DNA of 64,000 nucleotides, taken from positions 1 through 64,000 of the forward strand of contig CAMTMP010000022.1 of NCBI GenBank assembly GCA_947073545.1, read 5' to 3'. A program made the position numbers and the translations under genes. This document shows positions 1 through 7,732 of this stretch, piece by piece (position 1 is the stretch's first letter; each line of letters begins with the position of its first letter). Source of the DNA: an uncultured bacterium (GTDB lineage Bacteria; Bacillota; Clostridia; Lachnospirales; Lachnospiraceae). The notes beneath the pieces are model-generated. The model had not been told where the DNA came from. It saw only the letters and a program-made list of their open reading frames with translations, and searched no databases.

Positions 1-87
1 AATCATCCGCAATAAGAACGGATGGATTTATCATTCAGTCAGCATAACAGCTCTTGGGTTTTCAGACAGTCTCCCCCGATACACGAA

Positions 88-113
88 CATGTCCCGCCGA
101 TAAGCGGGACATG
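88..113. other. Perfect hairpin in left-edge intergenic region
   Basis: A 10-bp perfect stem (CATGTCCCGC / GCGGGACATG) with a 6-nt loop. Neither strand has a clear T-run after it, so it is a weak terminator candidate, perhaps for a gene beyond the left edge. I see no convincing gene in positions 1-229. Confidence 0.4.
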
Positions 114-229
114 CCATAATTGTTATCTAACGCAAATTATTTTAGCCCTAAATCCAAATATTTGCAAGACGGTCTATAACGACCTGCGCTTTCGCCATAG
201 AGGACAGGATCCTCTCCGCCCCGACCGTT

Positions 230-832
230 TTATCCCTGCTTTTCCTCCATCATGGCAAGGCTTACAAACCGTTCGTAATGCTCCGGTTTAAACATCTTTT
301 TATAGAGGACATCCAATGCGCTCAGGGAAGCCGCCTGCCCGCGCTCCACGACCGGTCTGTAAAGAACACTGTAATCCACGCCGAACAGGACGGATCGAAA
401 CGCCGTCATTTCGCAGCCGCAGGAGAGATAGAACGCAATCCGCCGCTCCCTGGTCAGACGCTGCTTCTCATTCTCCGCCGCCGAAATCCGCTCTGACTCG
501 ATGTAAATCCCATCCACTCCCGGCAGCTTCTCCCTAAAATACGCTTCAAAAAGAGAAAAGGCCCGGTGCCCGAGCCCTCCGCCCCTCCTATCCTTCAGGA
601 TTGCAAAATAGTCAAGCAGGGCGCACCTAGTCTCTTCACAGAGTATAAACACAGCGTAACCCGAAAGCGTTTCCCCTTCGTACATCCCCAGCGAAAACCC
701 GTAACCCGCATCCATGCTCCTGACAATATGGCTTAAAGGCTTTAGCTCATCGGGTGGAAAGTCCTTCTTCATATAGGTCTGATAAACCTGCCCCATTTCT
801 TCTCGATCCAATTTTCTTACCATATATGCCAT
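230..832 (-). CDS. GNAT-family N-acetyltransferase
   Basis: A 200-residue protein with the GNAT look: an N-terminal VRKLDREE segment, a central beta-strand LSGYAVFILCEE followed by LLDYFAILKDRRGGGLGHRAF, where the R-x-x-G-G-G-x-G-H stretch matches the acetyl-CoA pyrophosphate loop. The tail FYLSCGCEMTAF is typical of the final GNAT strands. The substrate cannot be told. The start has AAAGGAAA upstream. Its leader carries two copies of the GTTWACATAA decamer described separately. It stands alone between the left edge and the DUF512 gene. GNAT assignment is likely; any specific activity would be a guess. Confidence 0.7.
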   Translation of the reverse strand: MAYMVRKLDREEMGQVYQTYMKKDFPPDELKPLSHIVRSMDAGYGFSLGMYEGETLSGYAVFILCEETRCALLDYFAILKDRRGGGLGHRAFSLFEAYFREKLPGVDGIYIESERISAAENEKQRLTRERRIAFYLSCGCEMTAFRSVLFGVDYSVLYRPVVERGQAASLSALDVLYKKMFKPEHYERFVSLAMMEEKQG

Positions 833-856
833 GTTACGTTTCCTTTCACAAACTCA

Positions 857-917
857 GTTTACATAACTCTATCTCCGTAAGCGTGCACTGCCCTTACCGT
901 CCATTTAGTTAACATAA
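857..917 (-). repeat. Paired GTTWACATAA decamers in GNAT gene leader
   Basis: GTTTACATAA at 857-866 and GTTAACATAA at 908-917, 51 bp apart, in the leader of the acetyltransferase gene. The same pair arrangement recurs before bioB and bioA. The core TGTWAAC resembles a BirA half-site, but the copies are direct, not inverted. Function unknown. Confidence 0.45.
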
Positions 918-969
918 TGTTATATCGACAACAATTAAAGCGTCAGACTCACTTGAGATGTGTGTCAAT

Positions 970-2439
970 TCACCTGTCATATCCATCCACGTACACAAAG
1001 GTCTCCCCGTCATTATCCCTGCTCATTTGATAATCCGGATGTAGAACCGCCGCTACAAAGTCCCCGCCGCCCGGCTCTATCACTGTCGCCGGAATCCCAA
1101 GCGCACGTTCCACCTCCTGCACGGTGCAGTCGTCCAGAAATACCTGTTCCCCGCTTCGCAGCATATTGGAAGGAATAAAAAGGGCGTCGCCAAGGTTCTC
1201 CCCTCCCTGCTGCCACTCCTTAAGCTGCGCGATCAGATCCTGACCCGTAACCAGCCCCGCAACGGTAATCGTCTCCCCGAAAAAATCGTTCCTGATGGGA
1301 CAGACATGTATCGTGAGACCCGGACAGGCATCGCACAGCGCCTCAGCCGCCTCCCGTATCACGGAACAAGCCAGCTTCCCCGTGGCGACAGTGATCGTCC
1401 GCTTAAAGCCTGTCAGGCTGTTCCGGCTATTCTGGCTATTACGACCACCCTGATCCTCCTGATTCTTTCGGTCTTCCTGACCATTTCGATCAATCACAAC
1501 TGTCCGAATCGCTTCGCAAAATTCTTCCCGAAAAAGCCGCATCATGCCCACACCGTTTTCCAACTGGATATACCCGTCGTAGCGCTCCTCCTCCGGAAAA
1601 TCCCGCTCCGCCAGCATATAGAACTCGTCGCTGGCATGAACAAAATGTAGACCGTACTGGTCAAAACAAACCTTCTGGTACGCCTCGATCATGTCAATTA
1701 TCGCTCCCGCTTCCTCCCTTGTAAACAGCTCCAAAGGACACAGGCCTTCCCGGTACTTCGTAATCCCTGCGGGCACCACGGATACGCTCCGCATAAAGGG
1801 CAGGTATTTCATCAGATCCGTGATGCTGCGCCGCAGCTCTTCCCCATCGTTCACCCCCTTGCAGCAAACGATCTGCCCGTTCATTTCCACATGCCCCTCA
1901 TAGAAACGGTCAAGAAAACGCAGCTTTTCCCCGGCAAAGCGGTTGTGAAGCATCTCACACCGAAGGGCCGGGTTCGTGGTCTGTACCGAAATGTTAATCG
2001 GCGCAAGCTGCATCTTAACGATGCGCTCCACATCCTTCTCCGTCATGTTGGTCAGCGTGATATAATTGCCCTGCAAAAAGGAAAGTCGGGAATCGTCATC
2101 CTTAAAATAGAGCGTTTCCCGCATCCCCGGCGGCATCTGGTCTATAAAACAGAAAATGCACTTATTGCTGCAGGAACGGTAATCGCTCATCAGACTGTTT
2201 TCAAACGCCACGCCCAAATCCTCGTCGTAGTCCTTGTCGATCTCCAAAAGCCACTCCTCACCGTCCACCTTGCGCACAAGCACTTCCACATACTCGTCCT
2301 TCATCAGATAACGGTAGTCGAACACATCCTCTATTTCATTGTCATTCACGGAAAGAAGGACGTCGCCCGGCTCAATCCCCATCTCCTGCGCGATGGAACC
2401 GGGCATAACCTCCTTCACCACATGCTCTGTCCTATTCAA
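970..2439 (-). CDS. DUF512 family radical-SAM protein with PDZ-like N-terminus
   Basis: About 489 residues. Seen: an N-terminal PDZ-like domain (VMPGSIAQEMGIEPGDVLLS), then CSNKCIFC, a C-x3-C-x2-C radical-SAM cluster motif at about residues 90-97, and a C-terminal DUF512 domain ending with FVYVDGYDR. The family is common in Clostridia, often near the GTPase gene der, and its reaction is unknown. I place the start at a TTG (2437-2439) because GAGAGGTG lies 4-5 bases upstream; an in-frame GTG at 2487 has no ribosome binding site. A low-complexity Q/N/S/R-rich insert sits near residues 325-350 (encoded at about 1412-1494). It lies downstream of bioB and the small 2513-2698 gene and may share their transcript. 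Confidence 0.85.
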   Translation of the reverse strand: MNRTEHVVKEVMPGSIAQEMGIEPGDVLLSVNDNEIEDVFDYRYLMKDEYVEVLVRKVDGEEWLLEIDKDYDEDLGVAFENSLMSDYRSCSNKCIFCFIDQMPPGMRETLYFKDDDSRLSFLQGNYITLTNMTEKDVERIVKMQLAPINISVQTTNPALRCEMLHNRFAGEKLRFLDRFYEGHVEMNGQIVCCKGVNDGEELRRSITDLMKYLPFMRSVSVVPAGITKYREGLCPLELFTREEAGAIIDMIEAYQKVCFDQYGLHFVHASDEFYMLAERDFPEEERYDGYIQLENGVGMMRLFREEFCEAIRTVVIDRNGQEDRKNQEDQGGRNSQNSRNSLTGFKRTITVATGKLACSVIREAAEALCDACPGLTIHVCPIRNDFFGETITVAGLVTGQDLIAQLKEWQQGGENLGDALFIPSNMLRSGEQVFLDDCTVQEVERALGIPATVIEPGGGDFVAAVLHPDYQMSRDNDGETFVYVDGYDR

Positions 2440-2497
2440 ATCTACACCTCTCTCGCAAAATAGTGTCAGGCCAAACTGCTGCCTCACGGCGCATTCG

Positions 2498-2507
2498 GTT
2501 TACATAA
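2498..2507 (-). repeat. Single GTTTACATAA decamer before DUF512 gene
   Basis: One exact copy of the decamer between the stop of the 61-residue gene and the TTG start of the DUF512 gene. On the coding strand it reads TTATGTAAAC. Confidence 0.4.
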
Positions 2508-2512
2508 TTCTT

Positions 2513-2698
2513 TTATGTTTCCGAATCCTCCATAATCGAGTAGGTCATCATTTCATACAAAAGTTTTGACCCCTCCCTGATCTCAGGGGGCAGCAGGGCC
2601 CGCGCCACCAGTTTATACCCGTCCTCCGGCGCGTCGATCCGCTCCAAATTCGCGTAGTCGCCGTCTATGCTTACCACCCGGTACTGAAATGTGTTCAT
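2513..2698 (-). CDS. Small conserved protein, DUF3006-like
   Basis: A 61-residue protein beginning MNTFQYRVVSIDGDYANLER. The pattern of an N-terminal D-G-D-Y-A-N-L-E strand followed by ALLPPEIREGSKL resembles the DUF3006 family of short beta-rich proteins, whose members carry a similar LP-x-x-x-x-EG segment. No function is known. It lies 64 bp after bioB and about 70 bp before DUF512, same strand, so it is probably read from the biotin operon transcript. Family match is by eye only. Confidence 0.55.
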   Translation of the reverse strand: MNTFQYRVVSIDGDYANLERIDAPEDGYKLVARALLPPEIREGSKLLYEMMTYSIMEDSET

Positions 2699-2762
2699 AC
2701 TTTCTGTCCGCTCCTTCCCGTTTTCCGTTCGTTTTCAGGGACTTTTACGGCCTTTTGCCGAC

Positions 2763-3731
2763 TCATCCCTTTACCACAGTATACCCCATCTGCGCAAGAA
2801 GCGCCATATCTGTTTCCACGGTAATACCTGCCGTGGTCAGCATGTCCCCGCTTATGGCCGCATTCGCGCCTCCTGCAAAGCATTTTTTCCCCTGATCGCC
2901 AAGAAGGCCTCTGCCGCCCGCCAGCCGGATCGACGCATCCGGAATGATAAAGCGGAAAACAGCCACGATCCGGCGCACTTCATCGTTTGTAAGCGCTGCA
3001 TTCTTTTCGTAGGGCGTGCCCGGAATCGGGTTTAACACATTCACGGGCACGGACTTTACGCCGAGCGCCCTTGCCGTAAGCACCATATCGATCCTGTCCT
3101 CCATGGTTTCCCCAAGCCCCATGATGCCGCCGCTGCAAACCTCCAGGCCGGCCCGCTTGGCCGCTAACAGCGTCTCTATCTTGTCCGCGTAAGTGTGGGT
3201 CGTGCAGACGAACGGAAAATACCGCTCCGAAGACTCCAGATTACAGTGGACGCGTGACGCCCCCGCTTCCCTGATCTTCACAAAATCCGCCTCCCCAAGC
3301 AGTCCGAAGGAGACACAGACCTCTATCCCGGCTTCCCGCCGCACCGCGCGGATGCTCTCGCAGACCTGCCCGACCTCCGGCTCCGAGAGCCGCCTGCCGC
3401 TGGTGACGATAGAATAACGAAGCACCCCCTGGGCCGCATTATGTTTCGCCTGCTCCACGATTTTCTCCGTGGAGAGCAGCGGATAGGACTCCCCGCAGGC
3501 CGTGGTGTAGTGGGCGCTCTGGGCGCAGTACTTGCAGTCCTCCGAACACCTCCCGCACTTTCCGTTTATGATCGTGCACAGGTCGAAACGGTCTTTACAA
3601 AAATGCCGTCTGATCTCGTCCGCCGCCTGGCACAATTCCTCCAGCGGCGCTTTGACTAACGGCATAATCTCCTCCTTTGTAAGCAGCTCTCCACGGTATA
3701 TTTTCTCCTGCAATTCTCTCATCTTTTCCAT
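2763..3731 (-). CDS. bioB: Biotin synthase
   Basis: Radical-SAM enzyme that inserts sulfur into dethiobiotin, the last step of biotin synthesis. CSEDCKYC is the diagnostic C-x3-C-x2-C cluster motif, followed by AQSAHY; NVLNPIPGTP and ASIRLAGGR are further conserved BioB blocks. The frame is open up to 3833, but those extra 34 residues lack a ribosome binding site. A purine-rich GAGGAAGAGGAAG lies before ATG 3731 (or ATG 3722), giving about 322 residues, normal for the family. The leader 3732-3846 then holds two GTTWACATAA decamers. Last bio gene of a bioYDAB operon. Confidence 0.93.
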   Translation of the reverse strand: MEKMRELQEKIYRGELLTKEEIMPLVKAPLEELCQAADEIRRHFCKDRFDLCTIINGKCGRCSEDCKYCAQSAHYTTACGESYPLLSTEKIVEQAKHNAAQGVLRYSIVTSGRRLSEPEVGQVCESIRAVRREAGIEVCVSFGLLGEADFVKIREAGASRVHCNLESSERYFPFVCTTHTYADKIETLLAAKRAGLEVCSGGIMGLGETMEDRIDMVLTARALGVKSVPVNVLNPIPGTPYEKNAALTNDEVRRIVAVFRFIIPDASIRLAGGRGLLGDQGKKCFAGGANAAISGDMLTTAGITVETDMALLAQMGYTVVKG

Positions 3732-3800
3732 CTTCCTCTTCCTCATTTTCCGTAACAGATCATCCTTCGTCTTTACTGTCACGTCTTCTGCACGCAGATT

Positions 3801-3845
3801 AGTTAACATAACTTTTTTGTATATCAAGCCCATAGTTTACATAAC
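3801..3845 (-). repeat. Paired GTTWACATAA decamers in bioB leader
   Basis: AGTTAACATAAC at 3801-3812 and AGTTTACATAAC at 3834-3845, 33 bp apart, between bioA and the preferred bioB start. They are direct copies and share the core TGTWAAC with the operator half-sites upstream of bioY. Confidence 0.45.
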
Positions 3846-3846
3846 A

Positions 3847-5034
3847 TTATTCAAACCATGCTTTCATCGCGGAAAGCACCTCCACCAGCTCATCCTCCGC
3901 GATCACATAGGGCGGCATCGCATAGAGACAGTTCAAAAAAGGCCTTGCAAAGACGCCCCGCTTTGCCGCAAATTCCTGATATCCCAATAGATCTTTCCTG
4001 TCACGCACCTCCAGACAGACACAGCCGCCCATGATGCGCACCTCCTTCACCTTGGGACTGGAAAAGTCCGCCAGCTCCCGTCTCATAATCTCCGTGATCC
4101 GGTGAATCTTCGCCATATAGTCCTGCCCCTCAAACAGTTCAATCGAGGCCAGCGCCACACTGCATGCAAGAGCGTTTCCCATAAAAGTCGGCCCGTGCAT
4201 CAGTGCAAGCGACGGGTCGTCCCCGTAAAATCCACGGTAGACCTTCTCTCCCGCCACCGTAACCGCGTGTCCTATGTAACCGCCCGTCAGCGCCTTGCCG
4301 AGCACCAGTATATCCGGCAGCACCTCGTCCGCCACAAACCGGTATCCCGTCCGCCCAAAGCCCGTGGCTACCTCGTCGAAAATAAGAAGCACATCGTACT
4401 TGTCACAGAGCTGTCTCGCCCGCTTTAGAAAATCAAGCCCGTACATCCGCATACCGCCCGCTCCCTGTAAAAGCGGCTCCACGATAAAACAGTTCAGCTC
4501 CCTGTGATGCTTCTCAAACGCCTCCTCCAAAGCCGGAATTTCCGTTGGAATATGAATGACGCCCCGTTTGCTCTCAAAAGCAAAATGATAGTCCTCGTCA
4601 TCCCCCACTTCCATGGTCTTGAAGGTGTCCCCGTGGTAGGCGTGCGTGAGCGAGAGCACCGTTTTACGCGGATCTTTTCTGTTCACGTTAAACTGCATCG
4701 CCATCTTGAGCGCCACCTCCACCGCCACCGACCCGGAGTCCGAGAAGAAGCAGTAATCCAGATCGCCGGGCAGCCACGAAGCCAGCTTGTCCGACAGATT
4801 CCGCACCGCAGGATGGGTCAGCCCTCCCAGCATCACATGGGAAAAAACATCCGCCTGATCTTTGACTGCTTTGGTCAGTACCGGATGCTTGTAACCGTGA
4901 ATCACGCTCCACCACGAGGAGATCGAGTCGATCATCCTGTTTCCCTCTTTTGTATAGAGATACACACCCGCCGCATCCACGATCTCATAGGGCGGTTTCA
5001 TGGTTTTCATCTGTTCGTAAGGATACCAGATCAT
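3847..5034 (-). CDS. bioA: Adenosylmethionine-8-amino-7-oxononanoate aminotransferase
   Basis: PLP-dependent class III aminotransferase converting 7-keto-8-aminopelargonate to 7,8-diaminopelargonate with S-adenosylmethionine as amino donor. The 395-residue length is slightly shorter than usual for BioA. Seen: SSWWSVIHGYKHP near residue 39-51, a BioA hallmark; the PLP-phosphate region SDSGSVAVEVALKMA; the aspartate in DEVATGFGRTG at about 220; and the Schiff-base lysine in LVLGKALTGG at about 247. It lies between bioD (about 105 bp gap with two decamers) and bioB. Confidence 0.94.
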   Translation of the reverse strand: MIWYPYEQMKTMKPPYEIVDAAGVYLYTKEGNRMIDSISSWWSVIHGYKHPVLTKAVKDQADVFSHVMLGGLTHPAVRNLSDKLASWLPGDLDYCFFSDSGSVAVEVALKMAMQFNVNRKDPRKTVLSLTHAYHGDTFKTMEVGDDEDYHFAFESKRGVIHIPTEIPALEEAFEKHHRELNCFIVEPLLQGAGGMRMYGLDFLKRARQLCDKYDVLLIFDEVATGFGRTGYRFVADEVLPDILVLGKALTGGYIGHAVTVAGEKVYRGFYGDDPSLALMHGPTFMGNALACSVALASIELFEGQDYMAKIHRITEIMRRELADFSSPKVKEVRIMGGCVCLEVRDRKDLLGYQEFAAKRGVFARPFLNCLYAMPPYVIAEDELVEVLSAMKAWFE

Positions 5035-5068
5035 AATAACATCCTCTTTTCTTCCTATTTATTCTGTT

Positions 5069-5130
5069 TTATGTAAACTTGTTTTTGCCTGTTGACCGCA
5101 CCGGACATATCTCATGCATATTATGTAAAC
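5069..5130 (-). repeat. Paired GTTTACATAA decamers in bioA leader
   Basis: Exact TTATGTAAAC on the plus strand at 5069-5078 and 5121-5130, 52 bp apart, filling the gap between bioD and bioA. On the coding strand they read GTTTACATAA, opposite to the orientation before bioB. Confidence 0.45.
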
Positions 5131-5139
5131 TATTCTTCG

Positions 5140-5823
5140 TCAACGATACAGCGCCAGCAGCGCCTCTGCCTCCATAGCAAGCGCCCGGTCACCCTCCTGC
5201 ACACAGGCAAGTGTTTTAAGTCCCGTCAACGCCTCACACATGCGGATATTATCCTCCTCCATCACATTGCCTTTATGAAAACGGTTAAAGATCATCCCCA
5301 CAATGGGAATGCTTCTGGCACGCATATACTCTGCGGTCAGCACCACGCTGTTAATCGTGCCAAGCCCTGCGTCAGCAACCAGCAGACAGGACAACGCAAG
5401 GCTCTTGATCACATCCTCCAGCATAATCCGCTCCCCGTCATAGCGGATGGGGCAGAGAATGCCGCCGCTGCCCTCCACCGTCACATAATCGTACGCTTCG
5501 CTGACTTTCCGGAACCCGTCCAAAACCACGGAAAGTTCCACAGCCTCTCCCTCGATGCGGGCCGCCAGATGAGGCGAATACGCGTTTTCATATATGTATG
5601 GGCACATCTCCTCCAAGGGCTGGGCAATCCCGGAAACCTCCTTCACAGACAGGGCATCCCCCGGTACCAGCGTCCCGTCCGCCCTTCTTTCGTTGCCGCT
5701 CATAGCCGCCTTGTAGTAGGCGGCATTTGCCCCGCTCTCCTTAAGTTTCTTGATGACCAGCCCGGTCACATATGTTTTTCCCACATCCGTCCCTGTTCCG
5801 GTGATAAAGAGATTTTTACTCAT
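5140..5823 (-). CDS. bioD: Dethiobiotin synthetase
   Basis: ATP-dependent carboxylation and ring closure of 7,8-diaminopelargonate to dethiobiotin. The N-terminus MSKNLFITGTGTDVGKT contains the BioD P-loop GTGTDVGKT (residues 8-16); VTVEGSGGILCP is the second conserved block. About 227 residues, normal length. The frame is open to 5904, but the ATG at 5823 overlaps the bioY stop as ATGA, which fixes the start and suggests translational coupling. Confidence 0.94.
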   Translation of the reverse strand: MSKNLFITGTGTDVGKTYVTGLVIKKLKESGANAAYYKAAMSGNERRADGTLVPGDALSVKEVSGIAQPLEEMCPYIYENAYSPHLAARIEGEAVELSVVLDGFRKVSEAYDYVTVEGSGGILCPIRYDGERIMLEDVIKSLALSCLLVADAGLGTINSVVLTAEYMRARSIPIVGMIFNRFHKGNVMEEDNIRMCEALTGLKTLACVQEGDRALAMEAEALLALYR

Positions 5824-6440
5824 TTTCGCAGCCCCTCTTCCGTCATTTTTTGAAATACGGGTCTGACCCTGATAGTCAATATAGCCGCGAGAATACACAG
5901 ACAAATATCGCCCGGAACCGCCAGCACGAAGCAGTAAAGAAACAGCGGCCCCAGTGCAATGGGCGTGTCAATCACATAATTACAAATCATATAGTAATAT
6001 ATCATTCCGGCCGCATAGACGATGAAAAGTCCCAGAAAATTCACCGCCATGACCCATCCGGTCGTCAAACGTCCTCTGCGCTCCACCAGCCTGCCTGTCA
6101 CATAGGCCGCCAGCATAAAGCCGAGAAGATAGCCGAAACTTGGCTTTAATATGTACCAGAATCCCCCGCCCTCCGCAAAGATGGGGATTCCGCACAGCCC
6201 CAACAGAATATAGACGCCCACACTCATTGCGCCAAGTCTGGCGCCAAGCAAAAGTCCCGCCAGCATGGTAAAGAGAAATTGCAGGGTAAAGGGCACCACG
6301 GGCACAGGCACCTTGATAAATGCACCCACCGCAATCAGCGTGGTAAACACCCCGCAAAGCACCATTTCCCTTGTACCGATCCTTCGCCCGGCCGTTAATT
6401 TTTCCTTTTTACCTGTTTCAACAGTCATTCTTTTTTCCAT
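5820..6440 (-). CDS. bioY: Biotin transporter BioY (ECF S component)
   Basis: Membrane substrate-binding component of the biotin ECF transporter. 206 residues with about six hydrophobic segments; the VPVPVVPFTLQFLFTMLAGLL block and LGARLGAMSVGVYILLGL are characteristic of BioY, as is the GGGFWYILKPSFGYLLGF stretch. The energising ATPases are not in this window and are presumably the shared EcfAA'T module. First gene of the bioYDAB operon, with GGGAGGG before the ATG, directly behind the promoter and operator at 6473-6535. Confidence 0.95.
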   Translation of the reverse strand: MEKRMTVETGKKEKLTAGRRIGTREMVLCGVFTTLIAVGAFIKVPVPVVPFTLQFLFTMLAGLLLGARLGAMSVGVYILLGLCGIPIFAEGGGFWYILKPSFGYLLGFMLAAYVTGRLVERRGRLTTGWVMAVNFLGLFIVYAAGMIYYYMICNYVIDTPIALGPLFLYCFVLAVPGDICLCILAAILTIRVRPVFQKMTEEGLRK

Positions 6441-6472
6441 AGTGACCCTCCCTTTATCCGATTCTCGTTCTC

Positions 6473-6504
6473 ATTGTTAACCTTTTTCTTTATAGGTTAA
6501 CAAT
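6473..6504 (-). promoter_or_regulatory. BirA-type biotin operator
   Basis: Perfect inverted repeat ATTGTTAACC (6473-6482) and GGTTAACAAT (6495-6504) with a 12-bp AT-rich spacer. The half-sites match the known Firmicute BirA operator pattern, a little tighter in spacing. It starts 3 bp downstream of the -10 box, so a bound repressor would block initiation of bioYDAB when biotin is plentiful. Confidence 0.85.
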
Positions 6505-6507
6505 CTG

Positions 6508-6535
6508 AGTATAACATATCGATAAAGGATGTCAA
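6508..6535 (-). promoter_or_regulatory. Sigma-A promoter of bioYDAB
   Basis: On the minus strand: -35 TTGACA (6530-6535), 16-bp spacer, -10 TATACT (6508-6513), immediately followed by the inverted-repeat operator. Confidence 0.8.
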
Positions 6536-6579
6536 GATTGTCTTTCTTTTCCCTGTGAGATATTTGCGGGCATTCTATA

Positions 6580-6603
6580 GAGGGAAACGGCACGGTTTCC
6601 CTC
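6580..6603 (-). terminator. Hairpin at spoVAC stop codon
   Basis: A 9-bp perfect stem (GAGGGAAAC / GTTTCCCTC, 6-nt loop) overlapping the spoVAC stop codon. It lacks a clean T-run on the minus strand, so termination would be weak. It separates the spoVA genes from the bioY promoter. Confidence 0.4.
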
Positions 6604-7111
6604 ACACAATCCCCAATAGTTTCCCGATCCAGTACACCGCGCCAAGGGCCCAGCTTGTAAATATGCCGTACAGAATCACCGGTCCGGCGATGGTGAAAAT
6701 CTTACACCCGATGCCGTACACCTGCCCTTCCTTCTGGTACTCGATGGCCGCCGACGCCACGGAGTTCGCGAAACCCGTGATCGGCACGAGCGCCCCAGCG
6801 CCGCCCCACTCCACACATTTATGATAGAGGCCGAACCCGGTTAAGAGTACGCTCGCCAGCACCAAAAGCATGGAACACCACGAACCGGCCGTCTCTTTAT
6901 CAAGCCCCATACTGTTCGTGGCATAGTTTAAAATGCACTGTCCGATCACACATATCATGCCGCCCACAACAAAAGCCTTCGCCATGCGCAGGGGCATACT
7001 GTACTTCGGCGTTGTCTGCTCCACATGCTGCCTGTAAGCCTGCTCCCTCTCCTGCTGCGTCATCTTATCTTCCGGTTTCTCCGTTTCCTGCTGTCCCTGA
7101 TTTTGTGCCAT
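6602..7111 (-). CDS. spoVAC: Stage V sporulation protein AC
   Basis: Inner forespore membrane protein of the SpoVA channel that moves dipicolinic acid into the spore and out at germination. 169 residues: a charged, glutamine-rich N-terminus, then hydrophobic segments. AFVVGGMICVIGQCILNYA and GAGALVPITGFANSVASAAI are the family blocks; the long N-terminal tail and KPYSMPLRM-like lead-in favour SpoVAC over SpoVAEb. AAGGAG precedes the start. It follows spoVAA and spoVAB, but spoVAD and spoVAE, its usual downstream partners, are absent; the biotin operon follows instead. Confidence 0.88.
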   Translation of the reverse strand: MAQNQGQQETEKPEDKMTQQEREQAYRQHVEQTTPKYSMPLRMAKAFVVGGMICVIGQCILNYATNSMGLDKETAGSWCSMLLVLASVLLTGFGLYHKCVEWGGAGALVPITGFANSVASAAIEYQKEGQVYGIGCKIFTIAGPVILYGIFTSWALGAVYWIGKLLGIV

Positions 7112-7246
7112 AATCTGTCTTCTCCTTTTTCTTTTTCTGTTTTTTGGTAATTGCGAAACGCATCAAATCGCGGCTGTCATTGCGCCCATTTCCCTGACCC
7201 GCCTTTGTATTTCACATTCTCAACAATTTTCACCCAACAGATGCCG

Positions 7247-7732
7247 TCACAAAAACACCCGCTGGGTAAAGTAAATCACACTCCCCGTCAGCTTTCCAAG
7301 CGCCACCGACAGTATCGCAATCCCAAGCCCATGGCGGAACCCGATCCTTCTTGCAAAGACGGGAATCGTGTTTAGCATCTCCGCGATGGCAAGGGCAAGG
7401 CATCCCACAAAGATCCCGGCAAACACACCAAACACAATTTGAAAGAGTGTCCCTGCGATATTCCAGATGCCCTCCGTCGCCGTTCCGAAAACCGCCTGCG
7501 TCCGCACCATCCTTCCCACCATGCCCCACTCTCTAAAGACACTGAAAAAACTGCCCGCCAACGTGCCGAATATAACCATCTCCTCCAGCACAAACACTTT
7601 TTTCGCCACATGCATTTTGCCCGCAAACCGGGGAATCAGCCCCACCGAAATGAGCACCGTGAACACGCCCGCCGACACGATCAGCCCGGCGCTTACCCCG
7701 ATCACCGAAAGAAGAAGCTGTCTAAGAAACAT
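7247..7732 (-). CDS. spoVAB: Stage V sporulation protein AB
   Basis: About 161 residues, five predicted membrane segments, matching SpoVAB of the spore dipicolinate channel operon (LLSVIGVSAGLIVSAGVFTV at the start, IPRFAGK, and a conserved LEEMVIFGTLAG block). I choose ATG 7732, 10 bp inside the end of spoVAA, with GGGAGGG about 11 bases upstream; an in-frame start at 7765 would lie deeper inside spoVAA. The overlap implies coupled translation with spoVAA. Confidence 0.85.
   Translation of the reverse strand: MFLRQLLLSVIGVSAGLIVSAGVFTVLISVGLIPRFAGKMHVAKKVFVLEEMVIFGTLAGSFFSVFREWGMVGRMVRTQAVFGTATEGIWNIAGTLFQIVFGVFAGIFVGCLALAIAEMLNTIPVFARRIGFRHGLGIAILSVALGKLTGSVIYFTQRVFL

Noticed and set aside
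1412..1494. CRISPR-like array
   Set aside because: Repeats are about 9 bp, degenerate and in frame within a gene; there are no spacers. No CRISPR array is visible anywhere in the window.
2763..3833. Long bioB start at 3833
   Set aside because: No ribosome binding site, extra 34 residues compared with BioB, and it would place the decamer pair inside coding sequence.
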